Source: Heterohyrax brucei (lineage: Eukaryota; Chordata; Mammalia; Hyracoidea; Procaviidae). From it: DNA of 64,000 nt. The position numbers and the translations under genes were made by a program. Of the stretch, positions 1 through 12,400 are shown one piece after another. The stretch is from positions 70,296,351 to 70,360,350 of the forward strand of contig CM053162.1 in the NCBI GenBank assembly GCA_028571685.1, read 5' to 3'. Numbering within the stretch: position 1 is the stretch's first letter; every line of letters begins with the position of its first letter. The notes under the pieces were generated by a model. That model searched no databases. It saw only the letters and a list, made by a program, of their open reading frames with translations, and was not told the DNA's origin.

Positions 1-349
1 GTGTCTGTCACAGCAGAAGACGCAGCTCCACCTGGGGTCCAGAGGCCAAGGGGGTGCACAAGCTGAAGCTGAGCAAACGGGGGTCCGTCTCCAGACAGCA
101 CAGCAGGGGCTCAGGGTGGGAGGTGAGGAGGTGGGTCAGGCAGGACGGTGTTCCCAAGAAAGTCCAGGGCAGGCGGGCGTGGCTGGGTGGTCGCCTGTGC
201 CGCCGGCACGGACGTGTCTGAGAAGCGTGATAAGGGGAGCCCCACGGCGTGGTGTCTTCAGGGATGGGAGGCGTCGTCTTGTCAGAAGCACACAACAGGC
301 ACAACAGTGTGGTAAAGGAGGTGTGCGTCACCTGAAATCCTTGTTGCAG
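1..349 (+). other. GCFC2 intron, no feature recognised
   Basis: GC-rich intron sequence upstream of the first exon in the window. The open frames on both strands show no recognisable protein. Confidence 0.5.
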
Positions 350-453
350 ACTTCGTGGAGCTCCTCTGGGACCCTCTGTCCACCTCCCAGACGACCAGTT
401 TGATCGCGCACTGCAGGGGCCTTCTTGAGGAGCAGCCCCCCGGTGGGGCCGAA
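350..453 (+). CDS. GCFC2: GCFC2 exon a
   Basis: The acceptor is ttgttgcag and the donor is GAA|gtgagt. The exon enters with two bases of a split codon and leaves at phase 0. It reads [20 protein letters not shown] and then [14 protein letters not shown]. The first half is very close to the human protein, and the last ten residues look fast-evolving. Confidence 0.88.
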
Positions 454-3400
454 GTGAGTACAGGGAGTGGGCCGGGGTCAGGGTCTCGTGGTTGACTTGT
501 GACTTATTTCTGTGACAAGTCTTTCTTAATAGAAGATACAGAAGAAGTACATTTAAAGGGAACTAGGTTTATATCTGGTGGATCAAACCGTGCTTGACCC
601 CGTTTTCCTTTTCATTGTAATAAAAGAAGAGTAAGCCTTGTACGGAAACCCCAGTGGCGTAGTGGCTGTGGCTGCTCACCAGAAGGTCAGCAGTTCACAC
701 CCACCAGGCAGTCCTTGGGAACTTAATAGGGCAGTTCTACTCTGTCCCATGGGGTCACTGTGAGTCACAATCGACTCAGCGGTTGTAGGTTTGGGTTAAG
801 CCTTGATACTTCTGAACAGTGACTTGTTAAGAATGCAAGGATCGACACACGTGTGGTAAGAGCCAGCTGGCTACTTCGACTCCAAGTGGCTCATTTCTGT
901 CTGCTGGACAGTCTCGGATGTGTGTCTCCAACCCAGCCAGCCGTCATTCAGGGTTATGAGTACGCGTTGGCTCCACAGAGATGGACAGGCAGAGATGCAT
1001 GGTGCATGTTTGTCCCTTCCAGGAAAAACCTCACCATCTTTTGTTCTGTGGGCAAAATTTCAGCGATGCTGTAGCCTTCCCTGCTTTAAAAATGATTTCA
1101 AAATTGGGCTAACATTCCTCACATGAACTAGTTATTTGTCTTCTGCCACAGTGAGAAGCTATAATCTCTTCGCGAGTTCACAGTTCAGGAGGGTAGGCTT
1201 CGTCTGATGGTGATCTGGAGCTGAGTGTGCTGAACACGAGACAAAGGCAAGCTTGATCCGGAGGGCCAGCTGAGAGGTCTCCGAACCCTGTGGGCTCTGC
1301 TGGGTGTCCTTCTGTTTGTTGTTGAAAATGGTGTGGACTTGTACAGTTCCGTAAGTGATGCTGTCATGTTGGGCTTTAAGGAGACATAAAGACAGCCTGG
1401 CAGTCGGAGGGTCCCCAAGTAGAAGGACCAAAGTGGTGGCAAGTCCAGGAGGCGTGTCGTGTTCATAGGGGCGGGAGGGCCTGGCCTGATTGTGCCTTCC
1501 AGAAGCATGGAACTGCAGGGGAAATAAGGCCTGTGCAGAAGCTGGACTGTAAAATAGGAAATGAGAGCCGTGAGAAGGAGAGGCGAGGAGACAGGGGGCG
1601 CTTGGGTACTGCCTTTCTGCAGGGCACCGGCCGTGCCAGTCAGCACCCACTCTGGGTCATGCTTCACGGAACCCCAGCAGGGCTGTGCAGAGTGAGGAGT
1701 CGCCTCGTTTTACAGATGCAGTTGCTGAGTCTTGAAAACCTGTTCACGGTGACACCCTGGCTCAGAACTAGAATATGAGCCTTGGTTGGTCCTGATTCAT
1801 CTCTGATCACAGTGTGTTCCCAAGCTCATCTCTGAGCGCAGTGTCTCCCCGTGAGCAGCACAAAGTGCTGTGAAACTTGAGGAAAGAGGCAGGAGAGGGC
1901 CCCTCCCCCGTGGCAGTGAGGGCGGGGTGCATGCGGGAGGCGGCACCCAGGTCTGAGGTGCGCACAGGGCCGGTGACGGAGGGGGAGCGCTGTGCCCCTC
2001 TCTGCAGCAGGATGCAGACCGGGAAAGCTGCAGGAGCCCTGCTGGAGAAATTCCAGACAGGAGACTCGTAGGGAGACTGTTTATACCCAGAGAAGGAACA
2101 GACCTACCGTGTGTCACTGCAGAGCATAGAGCCAGCCTGTAGATACGAGAGGTGTCGGGAGGCAGCCACAGAGTCCTGTGCTTGCTGTCTCTGCCAGACT
2201 TAAATGTCAGTAGTGCCTGACCGTTTATAAAACGCTGAGTTTTTTTCATTTGATCCTTGCAGCCTTGTGAAATGTGTTCAACTACTTTCTATAGATGAAG
2301 GAGCTGGGGCCCAGAAGGGCCAAGTCACTTGTAAAAGATCCTTTGGATACTAGGTGTCAGGCCTGACACTTGTTAATTACTGAAGCCACTCAGCGGTGTG
2401 ACAGACTGACCCAGGAAGTTTTTATACTGGAATTTTTTGTTCTGGAAGCCCTCCCAATCCAAATGAAGGGGGTCTTTAGCCCCAGCAGGAGGCTGAACTA
2501 CATTGGATTGTCAGCCTTGGTGCTCTGTAGATACTGGGACTACATGGGTCTTTGTGATAGAGTAAGGAGAGTGGTCCGTGTGTTTCAAAACAGGTAGAAG
2601 TACCCTGGCCTCTATCTGCTAGATGTCCGGTATCTCTCCAATCCTGTCTCAAGACCCAGCCTCCTCACTGGGGACTCGCATCCTCAGCTGAGAATCAGTG
2701 GGCCGTGTGACATTCTAGGCCGCCAAGACAGTTTGCTGCTCAAATCACTGTGTTTTTCAGTGGTGTGTAAGGAATTAAAAAGAATGAGAAAGGTTCTGGA
2801 AGAGTGGATGGGGTCGGGCATTAGGGTTCTGGTGTTCAAAAGCGAGAAGCGAGTGCCTTCTGGAGCTGACACCTGGCTTGGGTTCTGGGGAGGGGTCCAG
2901 AGATCCTGAAGGAGAGAGGCTGGTTAGGGACACTTCAGGAGAGAAAGCTGGTGTTACTGGGTCTCACGTTGACGGTTGTGAAATACAGGTGATACTTAAT
3001 GTGGGTTTATCAAAGCAAATTCTCAAGTATCATGTCACACTCAGCGATAAACAAGGGGTGTATAATACAGCTACAATAAATAGCGTATTTCGCTTATGTT
3101 GTCACAGATCAGATGGGGAAAAAGAAACTCAGCAGTTGCAACTGGGTAGATGCATGGAAACTAGTAGATTGTACCTCCTGTTTTAACAGAGGTACCACAA
3201 GCGGGTGGCTTTAAAAAGAGAAATTTTATTTTGTCACAGTTCAGTAGGCAAAAGGTCCATCTTCAAGGTGTCAGCCCCAGGGGAAGGCTCTCCTTGCTAT
3301 ATCTGGTTCTTGTCATCAGTCCTCCCCTAGACTGGAAGCTTCTGGGGCACAGGGACTCCAGTCCTCTCCAGAAGAAGTGTCTCACAGAACTCAGGAGCCC

Positions 3401-6400
3401 TCCTTACAGTTAACTGGTCAGCTGGGGAAGTAACTTGGCATGCTCAGGACCAGTGTCCATTTGGAAATGACAGGAGCCACTCAGATTAGGGTTCCTTGAT
3501 CAGGAGCTTTTCCCTCACTGCTGCTCGGCCCTGCTGTGCCATCAGGCCCTGCTGGGGTCCTTCCCAGGCAGGGGTTGACAGCCGTGGCCCTTGGATAGGC
3601 AAGCCCAGCCTCAGCCGTCACATGCCAGTCTCCAGGTCCCTGCCATCTCATGCCTTTGTCACCTGCTGCGACTGCTGCACCAGCGTCTCCCACTATCTTT
3701 GCCTCCTGGGCCTCGGCGGGTCCCAGTGCAGGGAGTCCAAGTCCAAAGGTTGACACTCTTCCTGTCTCTTCTTGCTGGTGGTCACGTCCCACTTTTCTGC
3801 CTCTGGGTGGCTCACGTTCAGCCTAGCAGGATGACAAAACCGACCAGTCCCTTCGGTGGGGTTTCACATGCTGTATTTGCATGATCTCAGCCCTACAAGG
3901 GTACTGTGCACCATATTTGTGCTGTTAACAAGGTGTCCAATCCCTTGGTGGGCCAGCAGCACTATATTTGCATAGCCCTGCCTACTGTTATGGTGGGAGT
4001 TAACAAGACTGTGGCCAGAAAGGCCCTGTAAAAGTGATACATGGCGCCATGGGAGTATTTGGTTATTTCTAGTTTTTACTATACAAACAAAATGGATTTG
4101 TCAAAGTCAGTGTCAGAGAACATAGAGGAGCCATAACTATGGAAGACGTACAGATCAGTAAGAAAAAGTCAAAAACGAATACAAGATGTTAATAAAACAG
4201 GCAAGGAGCTTAATTAATACACACTACAGAAAGCCGTGTCCACATAACAAATAAGAAGGAGAAGATTCCGGGCTTTACATTACTGAACAATGAAAACTAA
4301 ATACGAGATGTGACTACAACCCATCACAACTGCAGACATTAAAAATATATACACCAAATTTTCACCAGGAAGTGCAGAAATGGGATTTCTTGTACACTGT
4401 TGGTGGGGTTATCAGCAGGGTGCCACTGCTTTAAAAAACAGTTGGTCATTTTCAATAAAGTTGAACCTACAGACACATCCTGTGGCCTAGCCATTCTCTT
4501 CCTGTGTGTATGCCCGTGAGAAACATACGGCCATAAGTACTAACAGACGGTGTATGCGAGGGTTTGTAACAGCATTATCTGTGGGCGCCTCTGAACTGTA
4601 AGTACTGAACACCCTGTCAGGAGAGTCATGCAGCAGAACGCTGTGCGGCTGTGAAGATAGCAGACTACAGCCATGTGCTACAACAGAAAGTTCTCTCGTA
4701 CCCAGTTGTCAAAGCTTCTTGGGGAGGAAGAGAATCAAGATCACTCCCCAAGGCTGGGCCTGGTGAGGCAGAGGTCAGGCCTGCCCCCACTCTGCAACCA
4801 TTTCACCCCTCTGACACCAGCTGTCCCTTCCCGGGCACTTTGTGTATTGCAGTGGCCATGCAAAACTCACAGGCAACACTCCCCAGTATGGGGTTTATTA
4901 GGGAAATGACAGGTCACAATCCAGGATCAGGAACAGCTCGGGGTCCCTCCGCCGGCTGCTTCTCCATGTCTGCACATCTGCCTGTCTCTCTGGCCCTCGT
5001 CTCTGCCTTGCTTGGGCAGATGTTACAGAGCTCTGTAGCTTTGCCAGTCACTGCCCAGAAGCACCCTGCTCCACTAGTGAGCCTCAGCCCGAAGGCACTC
5101 AGCTCTCTGTGGGACAGCACACTCACGGTAGCCACTGTGCTCTGTGGCTTCACACTGGTCACCTGGTTTTGCTGCCACGGCTTGTCACTGCCTTGTGCCG
5201 TCTCCAGTCGCCTAGCCTTCTGTCTTCTGAATCCACGTGGTTCTCAGCACGAGGCCCCTGGTTCCGCTCCTGGTTTGTCTTGGTGGTAGGGAGGTCCCCT
5301 CTGTGCTCTGGGATTGGACGTCTTTCCAGCTTAGCAGGAGAGCAGGACTAACCAGCCCCCTGTTAGGGGTCTGTACGTCTCCTCTGCATGGTGGCGCCTT
5401 CCCAAGGACTCCACCTACCTCATTTGCAGTATCAGCATGTGGCCCAGTCCCCTTCAGATGCCACCGGGACCTTGTTTGCGCGTTGTTGCGTGTTGTCCTG
5501 GTGATGGAGAGCAGCTCCCAGTGAGAAGGACCTGTGCCTGTCTCACAGTTGCTAAAATGTTTTGAACTTTCCCTGAATTGAATCTGGGGTGCAGATGGTG
5601 GTGAGATTGCTACATTGTTAAATCACTAAGTCTGGCCTTCTTGGCCCCTTTGAGCACTTTGCATTCAGCCTTATGGGCTGTTCACCATCACAGTGACTTC
5701 ACCTCTTGGTTCTTCACTGGCAAAGTGTGTGTTTCATATGTTGTTGTTGTTAGGTGCCATCGAGTGCGTTCTGACTCATAGCGACCTGTGCACAACAGCA
5801 CAACCCTGCCCGGTCCTGCGCCGTGCCCACAGTCGTTAGTTGGGCGTGAGCTCACTGTTGCGGGCACTGTGTAATTCCGTCTTGCCGCGGGCCGTCCTCT
5901 CTGCTGACCCTTCACTTGACCAGCGTGGTGTCCATCTCCAGGCAGTGGTCCCTCCCGATGACATGTCCCAAGTGTGTGAGACCAAGTCTCACCCTCCTTG
6001 CTTCTGATGAGAACTCTGGTTGTCGCTCTTCCAGGACAGGTTTGTTCATTCCCCTCGCATCCCTGGGACATTCAGGATTCGTGGGCAGCCCCGTCCTTTT
6101 ATAGAACTCACAAGTCCGTGGTAGAAGAGCAGTGTGAAAGCAATTTCTTGCTCTGCACCAGGTAACAGTTACTGTAAAACCGGAGTCTGTGAGCAGGTAC
6201 AGGCTCGTACCCATTAGAATTACTGGGTTTTATGAAACGTATTTTTGCCTGTGACCATCATCAATGCTTTTCAATTTTCCTGTCTAGGGCTTCCTGAAAT
6301 CCATTGCTTCAAGAATAAAGAAGGCAATAGAAGATGATGTTTTTATTCCTCTGTATCCAAAGAGGTGAGAGCTGTCAGTTTTCAGATTGGTTGGCAGAGC

Positions 6401-9400
6401 TAATTACATAATACAGATTTGAATGCAAATATAATGAAAAGAAACCTTTGAAGTGTTTTCAAAGTGTATATGCACGTATGCTATTAAGGTGCAAGCTGGG
6501 ACCTCAGCAGTGATTTGTCCAGTGTCAGCTGTAAGCCAGGAGCACTTGGTGGACGTACTTTTTGTACTGTGTCCTGGGAAGATAAGCGTGGCGTACCAGA
6601 ACAGCCAGGAACGCAGGCTGTGGAGACTGAATCTTTTCTGTGGCCTCGCACCTCTGTATGCGTCAGGTCCTCCTCCATAAATGGAGATAAAATTAGCGCT
6701 TCCCTTCCAGGCTGTTGGGAGTGTGAAGGTGGGTTCTGAGCAGAACAGGCCCAGCCCAGAGAAGGCCCAGCTTTATTAAGGGCCAGAAGCTCACTGAGGG
6801 GCCGGCTGCCCAGGAATGGCATCCGTGAATTCTGTATCCAGTTAAATTAGGGTGTGTCCAGAGGTGCGTCCAATGGAAGGCTGGTGACTTCCTCCCCCAG
6901 GTCATCCACTGAGTGCCCTGTCGCGCAAAGTGTTGTCTTCTCTGCCACACAACAGGGCGGCAGGAGTCAGCTGCTGGGATGGCAGCTGGTGACCTTCGTC
7001 AGTAGGGTAGATAGATACAACATCATAAATCACAAAGAGAAGTCTGTAAGTAAAAATTCTGGTAAGGTGTGTTTGGTACTTGTTTGCATTGTTTAGATAA
7101 AAAATACAATGCCATGGCTCAAACATGTGCGTTTCTTTTTTATTTGTACTTAACATGAAAAGCCTCACTCTCCCTGCCCCTGCCCTCCTCGAGCCGCGTC
7201 TCTGCCCTTCCCCTGTGGACATCTGTGCACGGGCAGGGGTCACCCCTGGGTTTCATCCTTTAGGATTTCTTCATGCAAATACAAGTCACTGGTGATCATT
7301 GCTGGAATTGTCTTTTTCTGTTGCTTGTCTATGGATCCCACTTGACGGCAGTGGGGTTTTTTTTTTTTTTTGTCTGTGGAAAAAGATGTCTGTCGTAAAG
7401 GAATGGACCAGTATTTTGCACCTTTTTTCACTTAGTCTTTGAAAGCTTCTCCGATTTCTCAGTAGCTTTTGCCTTTTTAAGCTGCATCCTCTTTCATACA
7501 GCACAGAGGTACTCCAGCAGATCAGGCACCAGCGGTCAGTGCTCGGCTGCCAACCAAAAGCTCAGTGGTTTGAGCCACTCGTGCTGCATGGGAGGAAGCT
7601 GTGGCAGTGTGCTCCTGTGGACAGTGGCCTTGGGCACCTTGTGAAGCAGTTCCCTGTCCTGCAGGGTTGCTGGCGATGAGCGTACAGCGAGGTAATGGAT
7701 GAGCATCTCGGTGGCTTCCGTTACCAACAGTGATGCCAGGCAGGATCTGTGCAGACATTGCTGTGTGTGTGCAGGCCAGTCCACGGAGGGCAGTCTCAGC
7801 CATGTGACCAGTGTGTGAAATGCACTTGCGTGTGTTGTTTCCGGGGGTATCACTGGCACCTTCGTTTAAGTTCTGTTAAGGCTATTTGGTCGCTTAAAAC
7901 AAAAAATCTCAACTTTATAATTCTTGCAAGGAGTAATCATTGTTTGCATTTTTCTTTTTGTTTTCAAATTAGTGTTGTAGAAGACAAAACATCACCGCAT
8001 TCAAAGTTCCAAGAAAGACAGTTCTGGTCAGGTCTAAAGGTAAGAAGAACACAGCAGTCACAACAGTCGAAAGCAAATTTTCATGGAATTCAGCTTATTA
8101 TGGTGCGGAAGTCGGCAGATGTTTTCCAAAGTAAAGGCCAGACAGGGAACGTTTTAGGCTCTGTGGGCCACACTGCCTCTGTCACTGTCCCTCAGCTCTC
8201 TGGTGCCATAGAGAACAAGAGGCTAGAAACAGATGCCCAGGGCTGTGTCCCAGTAAAATTGTGTTCATGGATGTGAACGTCACAGCATTTTCATATGTGA
8301 CAAAGTATTTTTTTCCCAGCCACTCAGACATTTAAAAGTGAGGTTTTGCTCGTGGGCAGCAGGCACGTGGCGCACAGGCCGGCGCTGGCCCAGCGCTGGT
8401 CTGCCAGGTAACGTCGCCAACTGAGCTAGTGGCACTGGGGTGAGAAGAAGATGGACACCAAAGATGCTTAGGGTGAAGGCGTGAAAAGACTTGATGACTG
8501 ACGAGTTACACAGGAGGGGTGTAGGGTGCTCGCCAGCGCAGCTCCCAGTGGTACTCGCTGAGGACTTGGGGAGGAGTACAGGAAGAAGAAAACAGCTGGG
8601 AGGAAAGGGAAGGACATCGTGTGTTGAAGATATATATGGGGTATGTAAGTGCGGAGGTCTAGGAATCAATCAGATACATGAACCTGAATTTCAGGGAGGA
8701 GATGTGAGCTGCAGATTTGGGAGTCAGCCCGCTCAGTCAGGGTCTGGGGCCACAGACACAAGTGACAGCCTGTGAGGATCCTGGGTGACGCAGGAGAAGG
8801 GGGCCAAGAAGGAAGGGGAACAGGGGTGTGAGAGGTGGGCAGAGAAGGTGGGATCTTCAGAGACCCCACAGAATGGTAACACGAGAGTAGCTTCAGGGAA
8901 GCTGAAGACCACAGTGCAGGTGTCACCAAAGAGGAAGAGAGAGGCTGAAAACTTTTGTGATATTTGACATGTGGGAGATCACAGGCGGCTCCAGTTAAGT
9001 CGAGTATTTTCAGAGGGGTGAATGGGAGTTCGCTCTGTGGCTAAGTCCGGGAAAAGGCTGTTCAGGATGTCAGACCACCAGCACCAAGTGACTGGAGGTG
9101 GGGAGAAGAGTCGCCGGTTCAGAAAGCGGATATAGCTCAGCACTGAGAAGGACGGTTCTGGGAGAGGGGAGATACCATCAGAGATACAGAAAGTTCTGGG
9201 TTTAGAGGAGGGAAAGGCAAGCAGTGTTTATTAGAGTTGATTCTGAGTACTTTACCCCGGATAGATCCAGACTCACAGGTGGTTACTGAGTATGTACTGA
9301 AGATGTGAAAGCCATAACCTCGACTGACTTCTCAGGGTCACACACTGGTAGCAGTGGGACAGGCTTTGCTGGTGGCAGCCCTTTGTGAGTTCTTGGGTCT

Positions 9401-12400
9401 TTTGATCTTGTACCCGGTGGCCCTGGGCTCTGGGAGAGGATGGATTACAGGACAAAAAGTGTTGATCAGGAAAGCCTCCCATAAAGTTGGTAGAGATGGG
9501 TAACTCCGGTTATTCTACAAAACTGAAAGAAGACGAGAAAATACATGAGTCTCAGGAAGAAGTAGGTCTTTGTTCAGAAATATTCTTGTGTTGGTTGTAA
9601 AACTTGTCGGTTACACCAGGGCTAATTTCAGTGAGAATATCAAAGTGTTTGACCGATGACCAAGTTTTCTGGAAGTTGATGTGCCCTTTGGGAAAGGACA
9701 CATATTCATTCCTGGTTTCCTTTCAGCTCTTCCGCAATATTCTTCTTTGGGCTGGACTCCTCCCAGATGAGGCCTTGAAGGAGCTGGGCCTGGGGAAGCT
9801 GCTGAATCGCTACCTCATCACAGCGCTGCTCTGTGCCGTGCCTGGGCCAGATGTGGTTCACAAGTGCAAGGAGGTGAGCTGTTCCCTGATCCCAGCGCTG
9901 CTCGGTGCCGTGCCCGGGCCAGATGTGGTTCACAGGTGCAGGGAGGTGAGCTGTTCCCTGATCCCAGCGCTGCTCAGTGCCCTGCCTGGGCCAGATGTGG
10001 TTCACAAGTACAAGGAGGTGAGCTGTTCCCTGATCCCAGCGCTGCTCAGTGCCCTGCCCGGGCCAGATGTGGTTCACAGGTGCAGGGAGGCCAGCTGTTC
10101 CCTGATCCCAGCGCTGCTCGGTGCCATGCCCGGGCCAGATGTGGTTCACAGGTGCAGGGAGGTGAGCTGTTCCCTGATCCCAGCGCTGCTTGGTGCTGTG
10201 CCCGGGCCAGATGTGGTTCACAGGTGCAGGGAGGTGAGCTGTTCCCTGATCCCAGCGCTGCTCGGTGCCGTGCCCGGGGCAGATGTGGTTCACAGGTGCA
10301 GGGAGGTGAGCTGTGCAGGAGCTGGTCCTAATTGTATCAATTTCTAAAAGTTAGTTGTTAAAGTGTATTTTAAAACAAAATGACTGAGTTGGGGTGCGGA
10401 GGTGGCCCGTCTGCATGCAGGGACGGGTGCACCGGTGACAGCTGTCCTCGAGGCAACTGAGACTTGTGGCAGCCCGTGGGCACCAGGGAAGAGCTGTGCC
10501 CCATAACGGGTTCTCACTGGCTGATTCCTGGAAGTCGTCGTCAGGCCTGTGGGCTGAGATGCCCATGGGTAGACTCAGGCTTCAGCCACTGTGCCACTCA
10601 GTGGATTCTAAGAGTTCAGCATACGGGTTTGAAACTTCACCAGTACAGAAGTGAAACATGATTCCATAATGCTGCTAGTAGTTTATATGGAAATATGTTA
10701 GATCCAGACCTCTCACTGTATAAGAAAAATTTCAGGTGAAATAAAGAGTGAAGTGTGAAAAAGAAAACTTCAGAATACTGTTTTAAGAAGATAAATTACC
10801 ATATCTGAAAAGAAAAGAATTAATAGATTTAATGAAAGAGTAAACCTTGGGTGGATGAAACACAAATCAGAAGTGTGTCGAGATCAGTTGGTGATTGTTA
10901 AAGCCAGGGAGTGGGTTCACGGGGCTCACCATGCTGTCCCTTCAGCTGTTGTACACGTCTGAAATTTCCTATAGTGAAGAATTTAAAAGAAAGAGTTGAG
11001 AAACTGAAAATAAAAAACTAGAATTTGCAGGATTATAATCACTAAACAATATCAAAAGCCCTTTACAAATCAGCAGACAGTTCAAATACTGCAACTAAAA
11101 ATGACCAAAAGCCCTAGAACAGGCAGTTCAACAAAACAGGATATGTGTGGGGACACAGTTGTAGATGTGTCTCAGACACAGCCAGACACCCCACAAGTTG
11201 GCCTGCTGTGTGTCAAGGCTTATGACCCTGGTGCTGAGGGACAGCTCCCTGAACTGGCATCGTAGTTCATCAAGTGGATGGTCCACATCCCAGCGTGCTG
11301 AGTACCATATCGCTATACAAAGAACACGTGGCTTTTGCTTTTTTGCCAACCTCCCCCTCCTCTTCCCCGCAAGATATTTCTGTAAGGGTGCTATGCTAAT
11401 TTTTTCATAGCAACATGTTTTTTATATATAAATATATGTGTGTATGTATTTATATATGTATAGCATAGGGTGCTCACAAAAATACCTCACGGGGAAGGCA
11501 CAGTTGGCAGAAAAAGTCTACTACATGGGTTGTTTCTGAGAAAATGGTGGTAGAGTCTGTCTGGGTGCTTAAAAGCTCACGAGCACCCATCGGAGATACA
11601 ACTCTTGGTCTCTACTTGACTGGAACACGAGAGAAAGTAGGAAACCAGTCTCAGAGAAGAAAGCCGTGTACAGGACTGACAGTCTACAGAAATCACCGCC
11701 TCACCCTGCCCTGACTAGGAGAGCTAAATGGTGCCCTAGTGCCACGGCCGACCCTTGTCATCAGGGCCACAATAGGTGGGTCCTGGTAGGACGGGAGGGA
11801 CACAAGGGGCAGCAGTCAGACCCCTGCGAAGTCCACGCTCACTGGACCAGTTGAGACTAGAGGACTCCTGGAGACTTGACCCCTGAGATACTCTGTAAAA
11901 CTAAAACCAGAATTGTCCCTTGAGGTCACGCTTTAGCTGAATATCATATTGGCTGATACAGAATATCACCTGTGAGTAATAAACTACTTTTTCAAATATC
12001 ACCTGTAGAAGACTAGATGGTCAAAAATGACCCAGAAACAAAACTGAGAAGCTGAGGAGGGCAAGGGAACAAGAGTGCTGGAAATGGTGTGTCCAGAGCA
12101 GAGTCGACGCAAAGGGGCCTCACTCTGAAACACGGAGCCGGGCAGCACCTCCTAACCCGGGTATCTGAAAAACTGAGCCGGTCAGCATTGCGTAACCTGA
12201 GTATAAAGTGTTCAGTGGGAACCTGATTGACTCTGCACATTTTTCACCATAAACACAGTAAAATAGCAATTTTCAAAGGGGTGAGTAAAAATGAACATGC
12301 AAAAAAGTGAGCAGTGCTGCTACTAACAGAAACAAATTATGTAATGAGTACTTACCTGCTGTGTTGGCAGAGATTCTTCTATTAAAAATTATAAGTCCCA

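Larger units (their letters stand above)
799..5740 (+). other. GCFC2 intron between exons a and b, mostly unassigned
   Basis: Apart from the MIR, LTR and L1 pieces listed separately, the stretches 799-1689, 2371-3183, 3461-4189 and 4701-5740 hold nothing I can name. The 212-codon frame at 4651-5289 has no recognisable domain. Confidence 0.5.
6365..9726 (+). other. GCFC2 introns flanking exon c, unassigned remainder
   Basis: Outside exon c, the AfroSINE at 7530 and the L2-like block, no gene or repeat is recognised. A T-rich run lies at 7357-7371. Confidence 0.5.

Noticed and set aside
4651-5289. 212-codon + strand frame in a GCFC2 intron
   Set aside because: No recognisable domain, its start lies in a diverged L1 fragment, and codon use is unremarkable.
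9706-10293. 195-codon minus-strand frame across the GCFC2 minisatellite
   Set aside because: A 72-bp repeat keeps any stop-free frame open. The plus-strand frame is the one that joins conserved GCFC2 sequence.
9821-10316. CRISPR-like direct repeats
   Set aside because: The units are contiguous without unique spacers and derive from an exon. The host is a mammal.
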